From assembly GCA_027559495.1 (NCBI GenBank), contig JAMXSV010000005.1:372001-436000 (forward strand): a stretch of DNA of 64,000 nucleotides, read 5' to 3'. Position 1 is the first letter of the stretch. The number at the start of each line of letters is the position of its first letter. The translations under genes and the position numbers were made by a program. Below the pieces are notes generated by a model. That model was not told the origin of the DNA, did no database searches, and saw only the letters and a program-made list of their open reading frames with translations. Origin of the DNA: Aurifilum marmelostoma (taxonomy: Eukaryota; Ascomycota; Sordariomycetes; Diaporthales; Cryphonectriaceae). This document shows positions 45,933 through 56,567 of the stretch, in pieces.

Positions 45933-48900
45933 ATGGTCAGAACCAATGAACCACCTCGAGGCCTGAAGAGACCGAGCTCTTCAGCAGCAGAAGTGTCACT
46001 ACCAACAATGTCAGGCAGCGTCTTCACTGACACGCTACGCGAGATCACGAGCACAAAGCTCGACGAGCTCTCCAAGCGCAGGACGGCATTCGAGGAGACC
46101 AAGACAGCAGTGCTCTCGTCTCTCACCTCCGAGCCAGATCCTATCCGCAGGCTGACACTCCTCAAGGATGGCGTCAAGAGGTGCTTCGGCCTGAAGACGG
46201 ACGAGCAGCAGAATGCCAAGGCAGCCCCACACCTGAGAAGGAGCTTCGACCTCACGCTGTCAAACACCGAGCGCTTTATCGCGCTGGCTCGCTATGATCC
46301 TTCGGTCTCCGAGAAGACAATCACAGACCATGAGAAAGCACTGCTGAGTGAGCTCGAGATTCAGTCACAAAAGCATCGCTACGCCGCCTTGTACGGCCAG
46401 CTTGTCACGGAGTGGCTGGCTGGCGACCGGAAGACGGGAGTTGACACTGTTCAAGATGATGAGGGTGACGATGTCGAGATGGTTGATGTTGGCAGCGCCG
46501 CCAGGCTGAGGTCGAAGGAGGACTGGGAGAGAAAGGTCTTTGAGCGAGCAGATGTCGACGTGGACCGCCTCTGCCGATACCTGGATGACGTCTTCGGCTC
46601 AACTGAGGCACTCGGCGAAGAGGCAGCGAAGGAGAAGCTGCTGGCCCTCGAACAGGCGAGAACTTCGGTTGCTGCATTCGAGCGCCAGTTATCCGAACCG
46701 GGTCAATTTAACCATGATTCGTTGAGGTGGGCGATCGAGGGTCTGATGGCCTCTGACCTTGTCTCGAACGAGCAGCGCGAGGTGCTCAAGGACTTCAAGT
46801 CCAACGAGGTCATCCTGTCCGAGGTGGCTGACGTCCTGAATATGCGCAACTCTGCTCTCGAGTCCTGGAGCTGGGGTCCATCGGGCGTCCCTGTCGAGCA
46901 GCGTCGAAAGGTCAGCGGTGTCTTTAGCGTGCACATACACGAGGATCTGCTGCAAGCTATCTTCCTGCAGTACATTGGCGTTAGATGGTCCGTGTTTCTG
47001 AGGACGACATTTACCGCTTTCCGAAAGAGCCCAGCTTGGTCCAGTCTTGTGAAGGATATGCCCCTGGCTGAGAAGCGACGCCTCGAGTATTATGTCGGCC
47101 ACGTACGTCATCGCCGCAGTCTACAACAGGCACGCCAGAAACGCTACTTTGCCGACTACTTCGTGGCCAAGCTTCTCCGGACCACCCAATCTACGACCAT
47201 AGCGGCCGATGGGGAGGTTGAGGCGAATTATGCCAATCTCGCAACAATTGACGCATCTGTGAAAAGGAAGAAGTCCGCGGGAGGGGTGTTCTCCACAGCT
47301 AGGAGACAGGTTGCGTCCCAGGTTTTCGGTTCGCTTTCCGCGCGTACTGATGAGCGGCATGTACCTACTATCGAAGATGAGAGCGGCGAGGAGGAGGATA
47401 GCGGCGAACTTGTGAAGACGCCCGTCGCTGCGAAACAGCAACTGCTTCACCTCCTCTCGACAGAGATCGTGATCAACACCCGTCTCGCTGGCGAGCTTAC
47501 TGCATTTCACGCCGTCCTTACTGATTTCGAGACCTCGCTGGCACACGACACCATCATCACAGTGCTCAGATACCTTGGTGTCTCGGACGTCTGGTGCAGC
47601 TTCTTCTTGAAGTTCCTTCAGGTGCCTCTGAGGTGGAGCGATGAGCCATCTGCCCCAACAAAGGTACAGCAGAGAGGCGTTCCCGCGTCACACGTCCTCA
47701 GTGATGTCTTTGGCGAGGCAGTGCTCTTCTGCCTCGACTACGCAGTCAACCAGGCAGCATCTGGGCAGCCGCTGTGGCGCTACGGCGGCGACGCGTGGTT
47801 CTGGTCACCGGACCATGCAACGGCTGTGACTGTTTGGAGGGCTCTGGAGACGTTTATGTCGGTCACGCACACTTCGCTCAACAATCAAAAGTGCGGCGCT
47901 GTTCGCGTTTCTGGCGACAGCTCCCAAAGCAGGCCGCTGGACGTAATCCTGCCAGCTGGTCAGATACGTTGGGGCTTCCTCGTCTTGTCTCCACAGACTG
48001 GACGGTTCGAGGTTGACACCAAGATGATAGATGCTCACATTGACGAACTCCGCAAGCAGCTGATGGAGAAGCAGCACAGCATTCTTGCCTTCATACAGAC
48101 TTGGAATGCCTATGTAGGGGCGTTCCTAACAAGCAACTTTGGAACACCAAGCAACTCCTTTGGGCAGGCCCATGTTGATGCGATGCTTGCAGCACACCAG
48201 CACGTCCAGCGTCTCATCTTCTCGGGAAGCGGCAGCTCCGGTTTCGAGGCGTCCTCAAGCATTGTCGATTACCTCAAGACCTCGATCGCAGAGCGTTTCG
48301 GTGTCACAGACATACCTGACGGCTACTTCTATTTCCCCACAGACCTGGGAGGTCTTGACCTCCAGTCACCCTTCGTCTCTCTAATGTACAAACGCGACGC
48401 AGTTCTAGATTCTCATGAGAGTCTGATCCAGCAGATGCTCGACACCGAGAGTAGTGCCTATAAGCGTCTCAAGGCGCGCTTCGAAGATGAAGGTCCCACT
48501 GTCAAGAACATGCTGTTCGGCTCGAGCACATCTTCCGGGTGGAAACCCGAGTCAGAACACGCCCGGCCGACATTCCTGAGCTTCGAGCAGTTTACGCACT
48601 ACCGCGAGGACCTGTGCATCATATTTGACAAGACGAATGAGCCTCTTGACGATGTGTATGCCGTCTTCAAGAAGCTCATGGAGGAGCCGGAGGACAGCAG
48701 TGTGAATATCACGCCGTGGTTTGGGATGCAAGACACATTTTATCAGGCGCAACACAATGAGCGGAGCAAGACGATAAGCAGCAACTGGAACTCCATGACG
48801 CCGTATTGGAAATGGATCTCAAAGATGTACGGACCTGAAATTGTCGAGAAGTTTGGGGGGCTCGGCATTGTCGATCGGGGGCTGCTGCCTATGGGCATGG

Positions 48901-48941
48901 TTGGACTCTTCAGAGAGAAGAGAGTCACCTGGAATGGTTGA
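45933..48941 (+). CDS. rvt: Reverse-transcriptase-related cellular gene (rvt type)
   Basis: One uninterrupted frame of 1002 codons in DNA of normal composition, without LTRs, integrase, RNase H or protease. The N-terminal 350 residues are charged and helical (coiled-coil-like). An RT-like core lies at about 500-700: a motif-A-like LTDFETSLAHDTIITVLRYL (Asp531), a motif-B-like RGVPASHVLSDVFGEAVLFC (from Arg581), and a motif-C-like LWRYGGDAWFW (Tyr617-Asp620), then HTSLNNQKCGAVRV as motif D/E region. This layout and size fit the domesticated rvt genes described from fungi (Neurospora included). In motif C the usual first Asp is Gly619, so catalytic competence is doubtful. An acidic insert (residues about 475-490) fits the long loop known in the family. 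TATA box at 45831. Confidence 0.8.
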   Translation: MVRTNEPPRGLKRPSSSAAEVSLPTMSGSVFTDTLREITSTKLDELSKRRTAFEETKTAVLSSLTSEPDPIRRLTLLKDGVKRCFGLKTDEQQNAKAAPHLRRSFDLTLSNTERFIALARYDPSVSEKTITDHEKALLSELEIQSQKHRYAALYGQLVTEWLAGDRKTGVDTVQDDEGDDVEMVDVGSAARLRSKEDWERKVFERADVDVDRLCRYLDDVFGSTEALGEEAAKEKLLALEQARTSVAAFERQLSEPGQFNHDSLRWAIEGLMASDLVSNEQREVLKDFKSNEVILSEVADVLNMRNSALESWSWGPSGVPVEQRRKVSGVFSVHIHEDLLQAIFLQYIGVRWSVFLRTTFTAFRKSPAWSSLVKDMPLAEKRRLEYYVGHVRHRRSLQQARQKRYFADYFVAKLLRTTQSTTIAADGEVEANYANLATIDASVKRKKSAGGVFSTARRQVASQVFGSLSARTDERHVPTIEDESGEEEDSGELVKTPVAAKQQLLHLLSTEIVINTRLAGELTAFHAVLTDFETSLAHDTIITVLRYLGVSDVWCSFFLKFLQVPLRWSDEPSAPTKVQQRGVPASHVLSDVFGEAVLFCLDYAVNQAASGQPLWRYGGDAWFWSPDHATAVTVWRALETFMSVTHTSLNNQKCGAVRVSGDSSQSRPLDVILPAGQIRWGFLVLSPQTGRFEVDTKMIDAHIDELRKQLMEKQHSILAFIQTWNAYVGAFLTSNFGTPSNSFGQAHVDAMLAAHQHVQRLIFSGSGSSGFEASSSIVDYLKTSIAERFGVTDIPDGYFYFPTDLGGLDLQSPFVSLMYKRDAVLDSHESLIQQMLDTESSAYKRLKARFEDEGPTVKNMLFGSSTSSGWKPESEHARPTFLSFEQFTHYREDLCIIFDKTNEPLDDVYAVFKKLMEEPEDSSVNITPWFGMQDTFYQAQHNERSKTISSNWNSMTPYWKWISKMYGPEIVEKFGGLGIVDRGLLPMGMVGLFREKRVTWNG

Positions 48942-49727
48942 TCACAACGCTAGTCTGGTAGTAATTACAGGATGAGCTAGTTGCAATTGTTCCTTTGTCA
49001 GATGCCAGTTGAGGTTATAATTACAGGGCCAACCTCAGTTATGAGTTGAGACCAGAAGAATAAAAACAAAACGTTACCCAACTTTACCGTGTACAGAGAA
49101 ATTCAATGAAGAAAATGTTTAACCGAGGAATTTGTTGTTCGAAGTTTCCAGCACCAAACAATCAATGCACTGAATGCAGGCCTCGACATCCCACCCCCAT
49201 GGTGCCAATGCCATTGTTACAATTTCCATTGTTGCGTTTCTGATTCACTGCATGGTCGAGTGAAACTCTAATAAACGATTCAGTTTCTGTTAGTTAGGCA
49301 GTTGGCGTTCACTGAGGCTCGTCACATCAGCACGCCCGTCACGAGTCCGCTTTAACAAGCACATTTTGGTGAATGTCGGACCAAGTCCAAGTACTTAAAA
49401 CAGCAGTTGGCCTTGCTCACTTCTTCCAACTTCAAGACAACATCAACTGCAGAATCAGATCCCCGCACCAACTTTCCTCGCTATCGAACGAGCTGTGTCA
49501 CATCGCAGTAAGTAGTCACCCTTACTGACGCACTTGCCGTTTTCCTAACGGGCTGTCTCCTCAACATATATTCGCAGCCTCTTCGCAGTCAGTTGCCTCT
49601 CTCTTAATTTCCTGTTCTGTCAAGCACGTCTCAGGTCGAACACATACTCAACGATACTTGAAAAGGCAACCCACTGCCTTGATCTGACGCTTTCTTCTGC
49701 ACAGCACTTGCCTCCATCACCAACATC
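48942..49727. other. Intergenic with a likely 5'-UTR intron
   Basis: The right part looks like a leader of the next gene: GTAAGT at 49508 pairs well with TTCGCAG ending at 49577 (70 nt, branch-type CTAAC at about 49554), suggesting an intron in the 5' untranslated region. The left part holds the 3' end of the RT-related gene. No further gene seen. Confidence 0.5.
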
Positions 49728-50747
49728 ATGAGCGGGAACAACGCCAGCAAGGTTGCCCAGCAGGCTGCTGCAACCAATGTGCCTCCTGTCAGCGTCACCA
49801 AGGGCAAAACTGAGCGCGAGGAAGTGCAACTCCTGACAAGGAAGCTTGCTAACATCAGCCTTCCCGCGTCCACTCTCAAGATGCTCGCGCTAAAGGAGGT
49901 CGAGAAGATGGCCAAGGACCCCACCGCCGCCCACGTGCAGAAAGAGGTCGAGAGAAGGCAGGAGTAAGTTTCACAACGAGTACTTCCCAGCAATCACATC
50001 GCACCGTTGCATCTTCTTCCTTACTGATGAATTACACCTTGCAGACCGAAGCACCAGCCCAAGCCAAAACCTGCTCGCAAGGGCAAGGCTCAAGATCGCC
50101 GTCAGCTCCTGCAGAAGAAGGAGACCGTCACTATCGCCTGGGGCCCCACCGAAGTGCCCAACATCCTCCTGGACGGCGTCAATTTCGCCATCCTCGACCA
50201 CTTCGCCCCCATCCTGAAGCAGAAGTACTATCGCGAGGACAAGACCACCGCCGCTGCCACCCCGACCTTGGACGACAGTGCCAAGTACATCATGCTCCCA
50301 GACGAGATGGTCCGCGTCAACATCCCCGGCGTCAAATACGTCGTCCAAAACATGGTCAAGGCAGTCGAGAAGGGCAACTACCGCGCCTGCTGGTGGACCG
50401 GCGACGACAAGGACACGCGCCGCCTCGTCGTCCGCCCGCGCCGCAGCGCCATCGACATGATCCACGCCCTGTATACGCTGCGGGCCTTTGGCATGGATCA
50501 CGACGCGGAGTTCCTTGCTGCTCCCGAGACGGGTCCGATCGCGGCTGGGCTTAAGGGTCTGGCCCAGCAGTGGAAGGGTCCTACGGCTAGCCTGAGGGGG
50601 TTCCTTGGGTATGTGAAGAAGAAGGTGCTGGCGGAGGAGGACCAGTATCTCCTGGAGGGCGCGTGGGAGGTGTACAAGCAGTTTGCGAAGGACCAGAGGA
50701 AGGGTGCCAAGAGCGCGAAGGCTCAGCCTTCCAAGACCTCTCCTTAG
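49728..50747 (+). CDS. Unrecognised 312-aa protein
   Basis: Two exons, 49728-49963 and 50045-50747, joined in phase over an 81-nt intron; 312 aa. I do not recognise the family. The first 80 residues are polar and end in charged helix (LKEVEKMAKDP..VQKEVERRQ), then a basic linker (PKPKPARKGKAQDRRQ). The rest looks like a compact domain with TVTIAWGPTEVPNILLDGVNF, YIMLPDEMVRVNIPGVKYV and RRLVVRPRRSAIDMIHALY, and a Lys-rich C-terminus. No signal peptide or membrane segment. High third-position GC and a clean intron make it a real gene. Related small proteins appear to be common in filamentous ascomycetes, but that is memory-level and unchecked. Confidence 0.75.
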
Positions 50748-51195
50748 GCTGGCCATAGAGCAGAGGGATCTTGGCCGTCTAATCATGGGCTGTTTTGCGG
50801 TGCCGAGCACCAGCTCTTGCGCGTCCACTCGGGAGGAAAAGCTGGTCATGGATTCTAACCTGCGGTCTGGAAGGAGGTCTCCATAGCTACCAAGGAGTGA
50901 CCACAGGAATCAGGCAAAGCGCTTTCAACGGTCGTCCGGGATTGCGTAGCTAGCTGAGAACAAAGCAAAGATACCTTGATTGAGCTACCTGATTTCAAAG
51001 ATGATGCTTGTTGTGAACCTAAACACACACACATAAAAAAGCGGAGAGAGAGAGAGAGAGAGAGAAATCAAGGAGAGAAGAGGGGGGGGGGGGGGCAAGA
51101 ACGATGGCATCTGGTGATTCCCAGGGCTCTGTTTGAAATCACTCTCTGAAACGTTGAATATAAGGCTCATGAGTTTAGGTCGACAAAGGGAAGTA
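50748..51195. other. Convergent intergenic region with GA repeat and G run
   Basis: 450 bp between two gene ends. It contains a (GA)n tract at about 51,044-51,064 and fourteen G at 51,082-51,095. No gene recognised. Confidence 0.6.
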
Positions 51196-52682
51196 TCATT
51201 GAAGATTCTCGCGAGCTGTCTGTGGCTGCGCGTCTCTTTCCGATACCATACTTTGAGTGTCTACATCATGCTCAATGCTGCCCGTCTCGCTCAGTGTATC
51301 CCCGTCGGTCGCAGGAGATGCAATCCTGTCCTCGGCATGACCCTGTGATTCCAAATCGTCCTCCTCGGGCTCAGGTATCGCAGGCAGCTCCTTGTCTTTC
51401 AATACTGTCCACCGCTCCTGGGCTGCTCTGGTTTCGTCTGCCAGCGTGTCGGACTGTTCGGAAGCGACCGAGAGCTTTCGCCTGAGTGCTAGCTCCAAGT
51501 CCTCTGCCTTGTCCTGCGTGCCCTCGGCGGCGGTGGTATTGATCGCTGTTCTTCCGAGCCCGCGGGAAAACCATCTCCTCAGCAGCGGCGCGATGGGAGG
51601 GATATTTGTGGTGATAAGGGCGACGAAGGCCTCGCGGACGGCCCACATGCCATCGCCGTTGACCTTGGGGTCCTATGCAAGCCCAGAGCACACGTCAGCA
51701 TATTACAACGCGGTTATACATCCTTGCTCGACGTACCTTTAGCATCACAATGGCTCTTAAGAGAGCAATCCCAGTGATCAGAATATTGCAGCTGAACAGG
51801 CATATCAGGGAGATCTTTTGCGATTTCCTCAGCCGAGCTCGCAAGAGGACTGGCACCGGGATGGAGATGAGGTACAGGTCGGTGAGGATGTTGCAGACCA
51901 AGAAGACGGAGACCAGGACGGGCGAGATGGCGGCTTGACACGCGGTCCCTGGGTTAGGGAATATCTGCCAGAACTTGGTGAACGGACGGCAACTTGAGAA
52001 GACTGCCACGATGGTCACAGCCCATGTGACAAAGAGTAGACTTGCGCTGAGCCAGGCCCTCGACTTGGCATTGGGCATCTCGGACTGTACGGGGTAATTA
52101 ATCGGGTCAGCTGGGTCACGGCCTGGGGGTGGAAAGGAGCTGGTTGCGGACGTGGACCTACGGTGAGTCGACCAGAGAAGAAATAGAGCAACGAGCTCTT
52201 CAAAAGCCATAGCGTCAGCCCGTACACGAACCATTTGGAGATTTGTGCCTTGGAGCCGATAGCACGGAAGTGGAACTCCTGGCTGTCTGGACTGTCCAGC
52301 ACCAGTGCTTTTCGACGGGCTTCCGACATTCCGTCGTTGGACAAGCCTTCAGCGACGACTCCAATGACATAGACTAAGTCGCTCCAAGAGTCAGTATCTT
52401 GTATATCATAACAAACCACACCTCCAAGAGCTTCTTACCGTCGATAGTAAGTCCCGCATAGGTCAAAACGGCCAGCCAGACGAGCCAGTCGTCCCAGCTC
52501 AAGTCCCTCAACCCGGATATTCTCGTCCGCGCATACGTCCTCAAGCTCGTGAAGCCGACGGCCAGGACGAAAAGAATCACCCATTCGGCCACACGGTCCG
52601 GCGTCGCCGCGCCCGAGGCGATGGCGACCGCATCCAGTGTCGCATTTCCGGTACTCGCATCAAGCGTTACTATGTATTCCAT
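51196..52682 (-). CDS. Fungal rhodopsin-type integral membrane protein (PTH11-like, no CFEM)
   Basis: Four exons on the - strand: 52682-52439, 52373-52162, 52084-51737 and 51672-51196, with introns of 65, 77 and 64 nt; 426 aa. Seven membrane helices: from VAEWVILFVLAVGF onward, with the family marks RTYARTRISGLRDLSWDDWLVWLA, KWFVYGLTLWLLKSSLLYFF, FTKFWQIFP, GTACQAAISPVLVSVFLVCN (with DLYLISIPVPVL) and the DPKVNGDGMWAVREAF box after helix 7. The C-terminal 110 residues are cytosolic and acidic, Ser/Thr-rich. There is no N-terminal CFEM cysteine domain. PTH11-like receptors are plasma-membrane sensors in some pathogenic fungi; the function of this one is unknown. Confidence 0.85.
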
Positions 52683-53738
52683 GCTTGGACTGGAAGCGCT
52701 GCCCTGCAGCGGGATGATTGTGGTGAAAGGAATGGAGGGTAGAATTAAGAAAGCATAGCGGCGAGAAGGATGCGGCGTAACATCATGGCGGAGACTCGCG
52801 CCAGAATAAAGCCCACGCGAAAGAACAAAAAGTTAATTGACAGGTCAGGCGGAGACATCTGCCTTTTCTTCACAGAGTTGATCTAATGAACTACGGCTGG
52901 ATTTTGAGATCATCAAATGCACGGTAAAAGGCCCCCAACTCCTGAATGAGGGCTTTGATGTTTCGACTGTGGACCGAGGGGCGGCGAGGGATCGACATGG
53001 TGCAGCTCGGCACCGCCCATGAGGCTCCTCACACGACGCTGGAAGTCTCAAGACCAAAATTCTGGGCCGATGAAGAATCGCGGCGGAGATAGCCAAGGAG
53101 AGATGATGCACTCCATGGTGTCTACGATGCACAAATCGCGCCTCACGAGTTCTCAGCAAGAGTTCTCAGAGCAACTGGTAATGCCTCACGCGGTCCTTTG
53201 GGATACCACGCAGAACATACAATTAAATAATATGTTGCAAGGTAGGATCCTGACACAGTCAGTGGCTGCCGGGACACTAAAACACGTGGGCCCCGTGTCG
53301 GAGGGTTAGAGATATTATGGGTCTTCGTCCGGCCGTCAAGAGACGTTTTTCTGGTTCTGAGTCATGAGCTCCACGTGGATGCGGGTCTGTAGTCTGGACG
53401 AACCGCAGAATCTCAGACCAGGGACGGATGGCCAGACCGTGGGTTGGGCGTGTATCAGAGGGCAGCTCGGCCTCCAGCTCAGCTGAAACTGATGGACGGG
53501 TTGCGTCACCGTGCCAGAACCGATCAAGAGGCGTTTTCCTATAGCATGGGAACTAGTATAGAGAATTGATGAATTTTTGGGGGACGAGGTAGAAGAGGAA
53601 AAGGGCGAGGTGTGGCTGACCATTCAGATGCTGCTAGGGCTGAAGCTATTCCGGCGCTGGGTCCACTTCCTCCCACAACAGTCCGCGCTCCGCTACTTAA
53701 ATCACGGCGTTCACGAGAGTGTCAACAATTCAAAACCA
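52683..53738. other. Intergenic, upstream of the PTH11-like gene and of the tRNA
   Basis: About 1.06 kb with no supported gene. It carries the promoter of the - strand membrane protein gene on its left side. Confidence 0.55.
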
Positions 53739-53824
53739 GGGCGCATGGTTTAGTGGTATAATACTCCCTTAGCAACTCGCTTTGAAGTTGGGAGTGGTCC
53801 TGGGTTCGATTCCCAGTGTGTCCA
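53739..53824 (+). tRNA. tRNA-Ala (AGC) with a 14-nt intron
   Basis: Acceptor GGGCGCA pairs with TGTGTCC, including the G3-U70 wobble pair that marks alanine tRNAs; discriminator is A (53824). Anticodon stem CTCCC/GGGAG (53764-53768 and 53790-53794) encloses TTAGCA, a 14-nt insert (53775-53788) and T, so the anticodon AGC is at 53771-53773 and the intron sits in the canonical place between bases 37 and 38. T arm CTGGG-TTCGATT-CCCAG is perfect. Mature length without the intron is 72 plus the discriminator fits. The D arm has one mismatch (13-22), common in this type. No T run follows until 53853. Confidence 0.93.
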
Positions 53825-53828
53825 AATA

Positions 53829-53857
53829 TCAAGGTTCAATTCCTTGACCACATTTTT
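53829..53857 (+). terminator. Hairpin with T-arm-like loop and T5 behind the tRNA
   Basis: TCAAGG and CCTTGA (53829-53834, 53842-53847) form a 6-bp stem with loop TTCAATT; GGTTCAATTCC inside it fits the B-box consensus GWTCRANNC. TTTTT at 53853-53857 is the first RNA polymerase III stop after the tRNA. So the primary transcript should carry this hairpin in its 3' trailer. Confidence 0.5.
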
Positions 53858-54417
53858 GCGTTTTGCATCTTCTATTTGCATCTTCAATGGTACAAGTCAA
53901 CAAACTCTTTTTTTGCACTGATATGCGGTTAGGGCCCAAATACCCTAAGCAATGTTTGTGGCTTCCCTTTTCACCCCAAGCAGAGATTTCAAGCGCTGTA
54001 GTGCGGCACTTCCTCTGCTATGTAACGCAGACCGTGTATGTAATTACAAGGCTGGAATGAAAGGCAATCAGATAGTCGCCCACTCGTTTCTGAGGTTTCG
54101 TCCCAATACTATCAACTAGTGCGTTCCGGAGGCTCAGTTGTCGCCTCATTTTCTCTAGGAATCTGAACTATCTCCATCCCCTCATGTAGTCAGCATGCAC
54201 TTCGCCTCGACGTTGACATGGCTTGGTCATGGGATATTACCTCCTTCACCACATAGATCACAGCCCCTTAGCACAGCCCTGATTTGTGCCCAACGTGAGT
54301 GCAAAAGGCCCAAGGTTTACCACTCGGGATAAATCTCATAAGTACATTCGTTCCCCTGCAATGCTCCCCATCTTTCTCTTCGTCGTTCGTTAAACGCCTT
54401 CAGCTTTGAGTGACAAT
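53858..54417. other. Intergenic, promoter of the second PTH11-like gene
   Basis: 560 bp; no gene recognised. It precedes the ATG at 54418. Confidence 0.5.
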
Positions 54418-55524
54418 ATGCAGGAGTACACGTCGCTCGCCAAGGTCACGTTAGGCGTCAGCTGGACGTTGACACTTCTGGCATTTGCATCTGTAACGAC
54501 ATCCTGCATCTTCAGAGCGAAGGGTACCGACCTTTGGGATGTGATCCTGATCTTCTTTGGATTCTTGATAGGGACGGCTCTAGTGGCTCTGTCAACATGG
54601 ACAATCATCGATGAAGGTCAGGGTGATCATCAATGGGATGTAACGGAGACCCAAGTCGCCAAAGCAGCTAAGGTTACTCGAGCCCTCATTTCTTCCGTTG
54701 TTGTATTCCTTCTGTCCCTGTCATCTCCTGTCATCTACCCTCTTCTTCCTTCCGGTCTAACTCGAGTATTCATCAACAATCCAGTCCCTGCTTGTTGCCG
54801 AAGCCCTTTGGTCTGTCGTCAACGGCTTGCTTCGCATCGCAGCCGGTCGCTTGATATGCCGGATCTTTACTGTATTCCGACCAATTCGCTACACGGCTTG
54901 GGTTGTCATTTTCATTAGCTCAGCGGTTGCTGTGGCATCCATCCTCGAGATCTTTCTCATCTGCGAGCCATTCACAGCGCAGTGGGATCCTCACATCTTA
55001 GGGTCGTGCGGAGATCAGATTGTATCTTTCACAATCTTAGAGACTATTGGATTCGCCCTCGACTTGACCATTCTCATACTGCCCATCTATCCGATGCAAA
55101 AGCTAGCCATGTCACGAGGGAAGAAGCTCTCGATTGTGCTGGCGCTGGACGCCGGTGCAGTGTAAGTACATCCTCTCTCTCTCTCTCTCTCTTTTTTTTT
55201 TTTTCTTCTTTTCTTTTTTGTTCTTTTTTTCCATACGTTGATGCTAGAATCAGGCATAGAGGAAACCTCATAGCACGAGTATCTATAGCCTCTACTAACT
55301 TCTTGCTGACGCCATTGTACAGTGTTCTCGTCGTGACAGCATTGCGCTTAGCAGCTCTACGCAATGCAGTATCTCCTGACTTTTCATATTCTCAAAGCTA
55401 CCTAAGTCTTCTCTCCGCATCGGGCTCTATGTCCGGAATCATTTCCTGCGTATCGCCACTCCTGATGAGAATGGTGAATCATCGGCGCCAACAACGAAAG
55501 AGATTTGACCCAAACCTCGTATAA
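54418..55524 (+). CDS. Fungal rhodopsin-type integral membrane protein (PTH11-like), second gene
   Basis: Three exons, 54418-54672, 54785-55161 and 55248-55524, with introns of 112 and 86 nt; 302 aa, shorter than the gene at 51196-52682. Helices are seen in VTLGVSWTLTLLAFASV, DVILIFFGFLIGTALVALS, YTAWVVIFISSAVAVASI and FALDLTILILPIYPM; the family marks CEPFTAQWDPHILGSCGDQ and RGKKLSIVLALDAGAV are present. The first intron has an unusual GTTACT donor, and the second could end at 55247 or 55253 with the same frame. The C-terminal region is short and lacks the long tail of the other gene. The model around the third exon is the least secure. Confidence 0.65.
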
Positions 55525-56567
55525 ATACACAACGCAAGGCCTCAGCTGCATCGGAAACCTGCTGTTTCGTCTCTAGATAGTCAGATCTTGGATGGAAGGC
55601 ATGTATGTTCGTACCCGCCCAAACCCGTGTAAAGCATTCGAATTTGGGCTTCCTGTACATATATCCGCTAATTAGGGTAATGATAAAACTCCAATTGAAG
55701 TAGCACATAATAGAATCTTACTGAACAACTACTTGAGTTTAGCTTATTTATAACCAACGTCACAATAGACATGCCTATGATACTACCCTACTTCAGCCGC
55801 GTCCTTTCATTGATACTGCTTGTCCTTTTGGCACAGGAATATGATGCGTTTGAGAGTACTTGATGTACTCGTGGTTTTCTTTTTCTTTTTCCCAAACAAA
55901 GCTTGCTTTGTGTTCTTAGTACTCAATTCTACTTGACAGGTTCGTAATTGAAAGTGCATCAAGGGCTTTCTTATAATCCTCTTATGTTAGAGTGCTGCTC
56001 ATCAGTATCCGAGGACGATGGAAATTCAGCGAGTCAATAGCCACTGTCGATGTCGGGCTTTGAAAACACCGACCATTTCGGACCGTGCTCTAAGCATGTA
56101 CTATGTACGAGTCCACCTGGAACACTCATGAGGTCCAGAAGCTTAAAAATTACCCACCTGATTTCGTAATCGTCGGCAAGAGTGTCTGCATAACACACAC
56201 GGTCACGACATGCTTCAAAAAGCTTGTAGCAGATGCGCTGCCCCGTAAATCCGACCCCTCCAGCTATAATTCCGGGCAACTCGGATCGCTTGCCGACCGC
56301 TTTGGCCCTCTTGCGCCGAAAGCTCCGAGCACCGAGCCCGTGGCCTTAAAGTATAAGCCGGCGGCCGACCCCTAGGGTACAAAAAGCTTGTTCTTCTCGC
56401 TGCCATCTTATCAATCTAATCGGCCAGTCAGCCTCGCCTGCGCCGCGTCAATCCCTCCGTCACCGGACATGAAGGCGTGACTATTTAACGCGTCCATTGT
56501 CGCCCTAGCTATTGCTGTTCTAGTATCATACCTCTCCAACTTGCATTTTCGGGCAGAAGAAGACACG
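55525..56567. other. Intergenic, no supported gene
   Basis: 1.04 kb. Short frames on both strands (56034-56406) have no recognisable product. The right end is the promoter of the oxidoreductase gene. Confidence 0.5.

Noticed and set aside
45933..48941. LINE-type retrotransposon as identity of the 1002-codon gene
   Set aside because: No endonuclease, no poly-A tail or target duplication, no RIP damage, and a normal core promoter; a cellular RT-related gene explains it better.
55279..55322. Intron GTATCT..TACAG with a perfect TACTAAC inside the last exon of the second PTH11-like gene
   Set aside because: At 44 nt it would shift the frame into stops and lose the conserved helix that follows.
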